A stretch of DNA of 9,760 bases, from assembly GCA_020345785.1 (NCBI GenBank), contig CP070771.1:800278-810037 (forward strand). Direction: 5' to 3'. Shown here in pieces: positions 1-4,522 of this stretch. Positions within the stretch are counted from its first letter, which is position 1; each line of letters opens with the position of its first letter. Origin of the DNA: Desulfobacterales bacterium (GTDB lineage Bacteria; Desulfobacterota; Desulfobacteria; Desulfobacterales; JAFDCJ01). Below the pieces are notes generated by a model. That model was not told the DNA's origin and did not search any database. It saw only the letters and a list, made by a program, of their open reading frames with translations. The position numbers and the translations under genes are program-made.

Positions 1-914
1 AACGGAACCCGGTCGCTGATTTGCTGAAAATCATCCAGCGACAGGGGCACACCGACCGAGCGGGCCATGGCGATTAAATGCAGGACGGCATTGGTTGAAC
101 CGCCCAGGGCCGTAACGACCACCATGGCATTTTCAAAGGCCTGGCGGGTCATAATATCGCGCGGTTTGATGTCTTTTTCCAGTAAATTACGGATTGTCGC
201 ACCGGCTTGAATACATTCTTCAAGTTTTTGCGGTGATTCGGCCGGGGTGCTGGAGCTGTAAGGCAGCGACATGCCCATGGCTTCAATGGCCGAAGCCATG
301 GTATTGGCCGTGTACATACCGCCGCACGCACCGGCTCCGGGACAGCTGTGGCGTACAATGGCGCGGCGCTGGTTTTCATCGATTTTGCCGGCCAGATATT
401 CTCCGTAGCTTTGGAAGGCGGATACGATATCAAGCTTCAGATCGGCATGGTGACCGGCGCGTATGGTTCCACCATAAATCATCAGTGCGGGACGGTTGAG
501 CCGTCCCATGGCCATAACACATCCCGGCATGTTTTTATCACACCCCGGAAGGGCAATATTGGCGTCATACCACTGGGCACGCATCACCGTTTCAATCGAA
601 TCGGCAATCAGGTCGCGGGACTGCAGGGAATAGCTCATGCCTTCGGTTCCCATAGAGATGCCGTCACTGACCCCGATGGTGTTAAAGCGCATGCCGATCA
701 TGCCGGCCGCTTCCACCCCTTCTTTCACTTTGGCGGCCAGGCTGTTTAAATGCATGTTGCAGGTGTTGCCTTCAAACCACACACTGGCGATACCCACCTG
801 GGCTTTATCCATATCGGTTTCCTGCAGGCCGGTGCCGTAGAGCATTGCCTGGGATGCGCCCTGGGATTTCGGCTGGGTAATCCGGGAGCTGTATTTGTTC
901 AGTTTATCGGTCAT
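1..914 (-). CDS. ilvD: Dihydroxy-acid dehydratase, N-terminal half (3' end beyond window)
   Basis: Cytoplasmic iron-sulfur dehydratase of branched-chain amino acid synthesis. It converts 2,3-dihydroxy-3-methylbutanoate and 2,3-dihydroxy-3-methylpentanoate to the 2-oxo acids that precede valine/leucine and isoleucine. The minus strand is open from the ATG at 914-912 to the window edge, giving 304 complete codons; family members usually have about 555-620 residues, so roughly half is present. The family cysteine motifs are visible: ENTC-type EGNTCNMH (Cys52), GCDKNMPG (Cys125, with the Asp126/Lys127 metal-site pair) and [16 protein letters not shown] (Cys197). [13 protein letters not shown] (residues 81-93) and GGSTNAVLH (271-279) are also typical. 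The start is supported by AAGGAG seven bases upstream of ATG and by the usual N-terminus length. The gene reads away from the rest of the window and no other ilv gene is seen. 6-phosphogluconate dehydratase (edd) is the nearest relative, but the N-terminal pattern fits IlvD better. Confidence 0.96.
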   Translation of the reverse strand, partial: MTDKLNKYSSRITQPKSQGASQAMLYGTGLQETDMDKAQVGIASVWFEGNTCNMHLNSLAAKVKEGVEAAGMIGMRFNTIGVSDGISMGTEGMSYSLQSRDLIADSIETVMRAQWYDANIALPGCDKNMPGCVMAMGRLNRPALMIYGGTIRAGHHADLKLDIVSAFQSYGEYLAGKIDENQRRAIVRHSCPGAGACGGMYTANTMASAIEAMGMSLPYSSSTPAESPQKLEECIQAGATIRNLLEKDIKPRDIMTRQAFENAMVVVTALGGSTNAVLHLIAMARSVGVPLSLDDFQQISDRVP

Positions 915-929
915 TTTGTGCTCCTTATG

Positions 930-1017
930 CACAGCGTCTTGACAAATTCCGTATTTGCCCTTTTTAAATCGTTGAATTCAACACGACCTCTTGGGGCAAG
1001 ACATGCGGGACGCTGTG
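930..1017 (-). promoter_or_regulatory. Possible ilvD leader RNA hairpin
   Basis: CACAGCGTC at 930-938 and GACGCTGTG at 1009-1017 are a perfect 9-bp inverted repeat. In the ilvD transcript the downstream arm ends three bases before the AAGGAG Shine-Dalgarno. The same arm overlaps CAAGAC (936-941), which could instead pair with GTCTTG (998-1003, minus-strand reading), so two mutually exclusive pairings are possible. A 12-bp palindrome, GTTGAATTCAAC, lies at 971-982 between the arms. No leader peptide rich in Ile/Val/Leu codons was found, so classical attenuation is not supported. The start site of the transcript is unknown and the role is inferred from position only. Confidence 0.3.
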
Positions 1018-1094
1018 TGTGTTTATTCTATCATTTAAAACTCGGTCCATTGGGCCAAGTTGCAGATAATAAGCTTTGCCGTGGTTGAATGCCG

Positions 1095-1243
1095 TGGGGT
1101 ATTGGAATATTGGATTATTGGAACCCTGGGTTTGGTGGAATGAGATCTATTTTTATATCCATGGCAGTGATCAGCAAATGAAATCAGATTATTATCCGCT
1201 TCCGAATCTCAATATTCCAATTTTCCACTATCCCATTATTCCA
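1095..1243. repeat. Inverted-repeat element with octamer-iterated arms
   Basis: The left arm reads as consecutive octamers: TGGGGTAT, TGGAATAT, TGGATTAT, TGGAACCC, TGGGTTTG (1095-1134). The right arm (1212-1243) is the same octamer series inverted: ATATTCCA, ATTTTCCA, CTATCCCA, TTATTCCA. The best paired core is a perfect 12-bp inverted repeat, ATTGGAATATTG at 1101-1112 and its complement at 1210-1221. The space between the arms is about 77 bp and shows no ORF. The layout resembles a small non-autonomous element or a large imperfect hairpin. It lies between the divergent ilvD and rhodanese genes. Confidence 0.55.
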
Positions 1244-1465
1244 TAGGTTAACTAACGGCAACGCCCACCCTTATGGGGTGAAGTCAACGCCGGACCCTTT
1301 GGGCCAGGATTCTTTAATTAGTATTTTTCCGCAGAAATCTTCGAAACGGAGAAATGAATCCAAAAAAAGTTTATTATTTTACTTGTAAGGTCGATTTCCG
1401 TTTCGTCAACCTTCAAACCATATCATACAAATCCAAATCCGGAATGATGCGCAAGCATTTAAACA
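1244..1465. other. Gene-free stretch with small palindromes
   Basis: No convincing gene is present on either strand. Visible structures are a 5-bp hairpin CACCC/GGGTG (1266-1280), a second GC-rich hairpin at 1292-1305 (GGACCC, TTT loop, GGGCC, with one bulged A), a direct repeat CAACGCC at 1259-1265 and 1285-1291, and a 9-bp inverted repeat CGAAACGGA (1342-1350) with TCCGTTTCG (1397-1405). The pair of hairpins at 1259-1312 could be a structured RNA, but it matches no riboswitch consensus I know. Confidence 0.4.
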
Positions 1466-1494
1466 TTGTCCGGTGGTTTGCAGAGTTGTAATGA
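1466..1494 (+). promoter_or_regulatory. Weak candidate promoter for the rhodanese unit
   Basis: TTGTCC (1466-1471) and TAATGA (1489-1494) are separated by 17 bp, with the right spacing but only partial matches to the sigma70 hexamers. It is the best candidate I could see between 1244 and the rhodanese gene. A start near 1501 would include the 35-codon ORF at 1531 in the leader. Confidence 0.2.
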
Positions 1495-1530
1495 AATTCA
1501 GAGTGCTTATTTTTCACTGAGTTTGTGACC

Positions 1531-1638
1531 ATGACCGATAAACAGGCTGAACCCGGTGGCCATCGAAAATATCGTCCGTCGAAGTCAAACATGAAAAATA
1601 TTTTCCATGGCTTATGGCCGACAAAGCATGAGGTTTGA
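1531..1638 (+). CDS. Possible 35-residue small ORF upstream of the rhodanese gene
   Basis: An ATG at 1531 opens a 35-codon frame ending in TGA at 1636-1638, directly before the ATG (1640) of the rhodanese lipoprotein. The peptide is basic and hydrophilic, with a Trp-Pro near its end (MTDKQAEPGGHRKY at the start, FHGLWPTKHEV at the end). The GAGG that serves as ribosome binding site for the next gene lies inside its last codons, a layout compatible with translational coupling. Against it, no clear Shine-Dalgarno precedes the ATG, and I recognise no family. It could equally be chance, or part of the leader of the rhodanese mRNA. Confidence 0.2.
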   Translation: MTDKQAEPGGHRKYRPSKSNMKNIFHGLWPTKHEV

Positions 1639-1639
1639 T

Positions 1640-2332
1640 ATGAAAAAAATACTTTTAATTATACTATCCGTTTTCCTATTTGCATATTCCGCCGGCTGTT
1701 CAGACAGCGCCGAAAGCAATTCGAAAGCGGCGCTGCAGGCATCCGGCACGGTGGTGAACGGCTACCGGATTTTGCCCATCCAAAAGTCGGAGGGCAGGCT
1801 GAGTCTGACGGTATATCGCGGCGATTATATTAAATTCGAATTTGATGCACTTTCCCAGGAACCGCTTTTATCGATACCGGATCTCTCCATCCGCCGGATG
1901 CTGCCGAAAAATCCGGCTGAAGCCCCCTACTTTAAGATGAAGACGCCGGGAACTTTCGCCTTTTCCCTGGGAGAAGTCAACGGTGATATCATCGTAGTTA
2001 ATTACCAGCAGGCCCGCTACCGGGAGGTTTCAGCCAATGAGGCCGCGCAGCTCATTAACAATGAACACCCTTTAATTTTAGATGTCCGCACGCCCGGCGA
2101 GTACAACAGTGGACACCTGCAAAATGCGGTTTTGATTCCGGTGCAGGAACTGCAAGCTCGGATCAAGGAGTTAGTCGCCTACAAAGATCGGGAAATTTTG
2201 ATTTATTGTGCTACGGGAAACCGCAGTACGGTGGCAGCCAAAATCATGATTGACAACAATTTTAAGCAAATCGCCAACATGCGCCACGGAATTTATGATT
2301 GGGTAAAAAAGAATTTTCCGGTGACGCGGTGA
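1640..2332 (+). CDS. Rhodanese-domain lipoprotein with cupredoxin-like N-terminal domain
   Basis: Predicted 230-residue envelope lipoprotein. MKKILLIILSVFLFAYSAGC is a signal peptide ending in a lipobox-like SAGC, so Cys20 would be lipidated; Ser at -3 is less usual than Leu. Residues about 25-120 carry a beta-rich segment with VYRGDYIKFEFDA and TPGTFAFSLGEVNGDIIV, patterned like a cupredoxin fold but without a visible His/Cys/Met copper site. Residues about 128-230 are a single rhodanese domain: LILDVRTPGEYNSGH, then the active-site loop CATGNRS with catalytic Cys190, then GIYDWVKKNFPV. Rhodaneses move sulfane sulfur through a cysteine persulfide; the substrate here is unknown. An in-frame ATG at 1607 would add 11 residues. 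I prefer 1640 because GAGG sits six bases upstream and the signal peptide then starts at residue 1. The nitroreductase gene follows after 50 bp, probably in the same transcript. Confidence 0.87.
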   Translation: MKKILLIILSVFLFAYSAGCSDSAESNSKAALQASGTVVNGYRILPIQKSEGRLSLTVYRGDYIKFEFDALSQEPLLSIPDLSIRRMLPKNPAEAPYFKMKTPGTFAFSLGEVNGDIIVVNYQQARYREVSANEAAQLINNEHPLILDVRTPGEYNSGHLQNAVLIPVQELQARIKELVAYKDREILIYCATGNRSTVAAKIMIDNNFKQIANMRHGIYDWVKKNFPVTR

Positions 2333-2382
2333 GGCAGGGATCCGTTATTTCAAAATAATTTTCGGCTAAAGGAGGAAGGTAT

Positions 2383-2925
2383 ATGTTCATGGATTTAATT
2401 CGGCAAAGAAGAAGTATTCGCCAGTTTACGGATCAAGAAATCGAAGCAGAGAAGATTGAATTGTTGAGAGAAGTTGCGCTGCGTCCTCCGTCTTCAATGG
2501 GACATAATCCCTGGGAGTTCATTTTTGTCACCGACAAACAGCTGCTGGCAAAGCTTGCCAAAGCCAAGCCCCACGGCTCAAGCTTTCTGGCAGGTGCCCG
2601 GCTGGGGGTCGTTGTGTGCGTCGATCCTGAAAAATCGACCGTTTGGATCGAAGACGCTTCCATTGCCACCATTTATATTCACCTTGCAGCGACATCACTG
2701 GGGCTGGGAAGCTGCTGGATCCAGATAAGAGAAAGGATGCACGACGATATGAAATCCGCCGAGGCTTACATTGCCGAGGTTTTGAACATACCTTCAAATT
2801 TAAAAGTGCCAATGATGGTGGGTATCGGATACCCGGCGGAGCAAAAGGCGCCCCGCCAAAGAGATGCATTGCAGGATGAGAAGATTTTTCTAAACCGGTA
2901 TGGCAGTCATTTTGCGGTCGACTAA
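2383..2925 (+). CDS. Small nitroreductase-family FMN oxidoreductase
   Basis: A 180-residue single-domain protein of the nitroreductase superfamily. These are cytoplasmic, usually homodimeric FMN enzymes that reduce nitroaromatics, quinones or related acceptors with NAD(P)H; the true substrate cannot be read from sequence. Visible family features are the N-terminal phosphate-binding RQRRSIRQF (residues 7-15), RPPSSMGHNPWEF (34-46), the mid-helix EDASIATIYIHLAATSLGLGSCW (split as EDASIA at 90-95 and GLGSCW at 107-112), and GIGYP (147-151). The length is at the short end for the family, as is common for this subgroup. The ATG at 2383 has AAAGGAGG seven bases upstream; the second Met (residue 3) would be too far from it. 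The gene follows the rhodanese lipoprotein closely, which suggests a shared redox or sulfur context, though one product is exported and the other is not. Confidence 0.92.
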   Translation: MFMDLIRQRRSIRQFTDQEIEAEKIELLREVALRPPSSMGHNPWEFIFVTDKQLLAKLAKAKPHGSSFLAGARLGVVVCVDPEKSTVWIEDASIATIYIHLAATSLGLGSCWIQIRERMHDDMKSAEAYIAEVLNIPSNLKVPMMVGIGYPAEQKAPRQRDALQDEKIFLNRYGSHFAVD

Positions 2926-3050
2926 TCGTCAAGGACCGTTTTTCTATAATTCTATAAATAGATCGACAAAAAAGGTTTCAGGTGTCAGGTGTCAGCACTG
3001 CCTCCGGCAGCAATGGCGTCTGGTTTGATAGAAGACGAAATTCCCTCTAA

Positions 3051-3071
3051 CTCCCCTTTAGCAAAGGGGAG
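3051..3071. terminator. Strong hairpin, possible terminator
   Basis: CTCCCCTTT, a 3-base loop AGC, and AAAGGGGAG form a perfect 9-bp stem 125 bp after the nitroreductase stop. A run of seven T begins at about 3081, ten bases past the stem, which is further than in a standard intrinsic terminator. Similar CTCCCCTTT/AAAGGGGAG palindromes occur as dispersed repeats in many bacterial genomes, so it may be a repeat rather than a dedicated terminator. Confidence 0.35.
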
Positions 3072-3114
3072 GACCATTAATTTTTTTGGAACCTGATGAC
3101 GGTTTAAGGATCTT

Positions 3115-3215
3115 GTGGGAGCGGTTTCTGCTTGCCTCCCGCTGTTTTTAAACCGGGGCAACCGCGACAAACTCGATTGGCCCCATCCAAAATCGTGGTT
3201 GAAAACCACTCCCAC
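3115..3215. repeat. REP-like palindromic unit (BIME-like pair)
   Basis: Read on the minus strand, 3215-3192 gives the head GTGGGA followed by a short hairpin GTGGTT, TTC loop, AACCAC and a CGAT-like tail, the plan of a REP (repetitive extragenic palindrome). On the plus strand the partner begins GTGGGAGCGGTTT at 3115-3127, with AACCGC downstream near 3160 able to pair with GCGGTT. The outer ends match as a 12/13 inverted repeat (3115-3127 and 3203-3215). Two inverted REPs about 100 bp apart resemble a BIME. REPs are mobilised by RAYT (TnpA-REP) proteins, and none is encoded in the window. Confidence 0.5.
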
Positions 3216-3340
3216 CAGGCATTAACTGCAGCCTAAAAATGAGATTGGGTTTCATGAAAATTCATGTGAAGTGTTAAAATTCAGCACCTTTAAGACCTGA
3301 CACCCGAAACCTCTTATGAAACTTCACCTGAACGGAACAG

Positions 3341-3475
3341 CGAACCGCAGAATATCGAATATCGAACCGCAGAATGTCGAAGGGTGGTTTCGCTTCGCTC
3401 GGTCTTTTTTTTAAAAAAAAGATAGAATACCTTCCTTCGACCTTCGACCTTCGACCTTCGTTATTCGATATTCGC
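3341..3475. repeat. Heptamer-iterated inverted repeat with central T8A8 palindrome
   Basis: The left arm contains CGAACCGCAGAATATCGAA (3341-3359) repeated at 3363-3381 with one change (18/19). The right arm is CCTTCGA three times plus CCTTCGT (3434-3461), then TATTCGATATTCG (3462-3474), both with a 7-bp period. The right arm reverse-complements to the TATCGAATATCGAA and GTCGAAGG parts of the left arm, so a long imperfect hairpin is possible. Between them is a perfect 20-bp palindrome, TC-T8-A8-GA (3403-3422). No coding frame is credible here. Confidence 0.55.
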
Positions 3476-3503
3476 TTTTTGGAGTTTCTTTTTTAGATCA
3501 AAC

Positions 3504-3530
3504 TGGCCGCGCAGCGGCCAGCGGCGCCGC
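3504..3530. repeat. GC-rich tandem hairpins
   Basis: TGGCCGC, loop GCA, GCGGCCA (3504-3520) is a perfect 7-bp stem, followed immediately by the 10-bp palindrome GCGGCGCCGC (3521-3530). They abut the right boundary repeat of the island. No T run follows on either strand, so these are not good intrinsic terminators for the HAD gene, although they lie downstream of it. Confidence 0.4.
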
Positions 3531-3605
3531 TGACACCTGAAACCTCTCTTTGATCATACGGAGTCTCATTCGGGGGGTAGGGCATGGGGTTCAATAGTCG
3601 ATCCT

Positions 3606-4271
3606 TCACCGATAGGCCAGTATCGGCCAATCCCTTGCCATGGCAATCTTCCTTAGAGGGCTGGTCGGCTCAACGACGCGGGGAAAACCAACCGACTCAA
3701 GCAGCGGCAGATCGGCTTGATGGTTGCCGTAGGCATATGAACGTTCCAGATCGATACCGGTGCTTTGGGCCATTTCTGTGGCGAGACGGCGCTTGGTTTT
3801 ATCCAGGCACAGGGGGCCTTTGGGTCTTCCGGTGAGCAGGCCATTGGCGCCTTCTTCCAGGTCCGTGCACAGCAGATGTTCGAATCCAAGGTCCTGCGCA
3901 ACCGGCTCGAGCATGTATCTGATCGAGCCGGAAATGAGCACCATGGAATGCCCCTGATTTCTATGGTAATTGACCTTGGCCAGGATGTTCGGCGCCAGTC
4001 TTGGTTTCAGAATTTTTCGGTAGAAATCGTCGGAACCGTTTTTAAAGTCTTCCAGACGCCGGTTGCGGTAAAGTCGGAGCAGTACCTTTGCTGTCTGTTC
4101 ATCGGAAATCAAATGGCGCCGGTATAAAAGACCAGCCACAAAAGCTTTAAGGATAAAGCCCCGTGAAACGAGACGTCTTTCCCACAAATACTTGATTCCC
4201 AGTCTGCTGCTCTCCGTGTCCAGCAAGGTTTCGTCAAAATCAAAAAATGCGCCTATCCGTCCGGTGGTCAA
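3606..4271 (-). CDS. HAD-superfamily IB phosphatase-like hydrolase (SerB-like)
   Basis: Predicted 221-residue cytoplasmic phosphohydrolase. Motif I is FFDFDETLLDTES, giving nucleophile Asp11 and acid/base Asp13. An alpha-helical cap occupies residues about 20-100. Motif II is LISGS (Ser114), motif III Lys is Lys158 in LCLDKTKRR, and motif IV is YGNHQADLPLLE (residues 181-192). VEPTSPLRKIAMARDWPIL near the C-terminus matches the end of the family IB group related to phosphoserine phosphatase; substrates in that group vary and none can be assigned. Asn183 stands where the first motif IV acid is usual, while Asp187 is kept. The start is a TTG at 4271-4269, directly after an in-frame TGA; GGAG lies seven bases upstream, and motif I begins eight residues in, so no later start is possible. 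It is divergent from the pentapeptide-repeat gene. Confidence 0.88.
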   Translation of the reverse strand: MTTGRIGAFFDFDETLLDTESSRLGIKYLWERRLVSRGFILKAFVAGLLYRRHLISDEQTAKVLLRLYRNRRLEDFKNGSDDFYRKILKPRLAPNILAKVNYHRNQGHSMVLISGSIRYMLEPVAQDLGFEHLLCTDLEEGANGLLTGRPKGPLCLDKTKRRLATEMAQSTGIDLERSYAYGNHQADLPLLESVGFPRVVEPTSPLRKIAMARDWPILAYR

Positions 4272-4341
4272 TCAGTTACTCCATTTTTTCTCGTTCGTTG
4301 AGAACGATGGGGTATTCAGCTGTCAAATCAATTCTAAGGTG

Positions 4342-4368
4342 AGTATAGATACTCTCCCTGAGTGTCAA
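4342..4368 (-). promoter_or_regulatory. Candidate promoter of the HAD gene with dyad over the -10
   Basis: On the minus strand a perfect TTGACA (4368-4363) is followed by TATACT (4347-4342). The spacing is 15 bp, short of the ideal 17, so unaided activity may be low. A perfect dyad, GAGTAT-AG-ATACTC (4341-4354), overlaps the -10 element and could be an operator. A start near 4335 gives a leader of about 65 bases. Confidence 0.4.
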
Positions 4369-4453
4369 GCAATATTCAAAAAAAGAATCGCGGCTGCATT
4401 TTGCGCCGGCATTTCCAGCAAGATAATGTTAAGCATTGATTTAATATAAGCAA

Positions 4454-4482
4454 TTGACTTTACAATAAAATCACTATATATT
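4454..4482 (+). promoter_or_regulatory. Sigma70-type promoter of the pentapeptide-repeat gene
   Basis: TTGACT (4454-4459) and TATATT (4477-4482) are each one mismatch from consensus and 17 bp apart, in AT-rich DNA. Transcription would start near 4489, about 34 bases before the ATG at 4523. It is the best promoter match in the window. Confidence 0.6.
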
Positions 4483-4522
4483 CAATTCGGATTCAAAAAG
4501 CGATGTAAATGAAAGACCGGTG

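Larger units (their letters stand above)
2973..3547. repeat. Repeat island bounded by a 16-bp perfect inverted repeat
   Basis: AGGTTTCAGGTGTCAG at 2973-2988 is matched exactly by its reverse complement at 3530-3545. A third, inverted copy with one mismatch lies at 3297-3312; the two right-hand copies share CTGACACC(C/T)GAAACCTCT (3297-3314 and 3530-3547) as a 17/18 direct repeat. The left arm is iterated with a 7-bp period (CAGGTGT twice, then CAG, to 2995). Inside lie a 9-bp hairpin, a REP-like unit, a heptamer-iterated palindrome and GC-rich hairpins, each listed separately. No transposase or other credible coding frame exists in 2926-3605. The picture is of successive small elements inserted between the convergent nitroreductase and HAD genes. 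Confidence 0.6.

Noticed and set aside
348..749. Open frame of 133 codons on the plus strand
   Set aside because: It lies antisense to ilvD, whose minus-strand translation is clearly homologous throughout. The plus-strand product shows no recognisable pattern.
971..1003. Leader peptide for ilvD attenuation (ATG at 1004-1002 on the minus strand, 8 codons)
   Set aside because: The frame has no Ile, Val or Leu codons, unlike classical branched-chain leader peptides, and has no clear ribosome binding site.
750..1088. Open frame of 112 codons on the plus strand across the ilvD start
   Set aside because: Its first half is antisense to ilvD and the rest runs through the ilvD leader. No ribosome binding site or family pattern was seen.
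1259..1312. Riboswitch
   Set aside because: Two GC-rich hairpins and a CAACGCC direct repeat are present, but the conserved loops of known classes (c-di-GMP, cobalamin, SAM, Moco, fluoride) were not found.
2528..2932. Open frame of 134 codons on the minus strand
   Set aside because: Antisense to the nitroreductase gene, which has full family motifs and a strong ribosome binding site.
2985..3215. Open frame of 76 codons on the minus strand
   Set aside because: It runs through the repeat island, including the hairpin and the REP-like unit, and its composition follows those repeats. No ribosome binding site supports it.
3434..3474. CRISPR-type repeat array
   Set aside because: Units are only 7 bp, directly adjacent and without spacers, so this is a tandem heptamer repeat.
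3504..3530. Intrinsic terminator for the HAD gene
   Set aside because: The stems are strong, but no T run follows on the minus strand; the bases after the stem read GTTTGATCTAAAA.
3765..4127. Open frame of 120 codons on the plus strand
   Set aside because: Antisense to the HAD gene, whose motifs I-IV are all legible on the minus strand.
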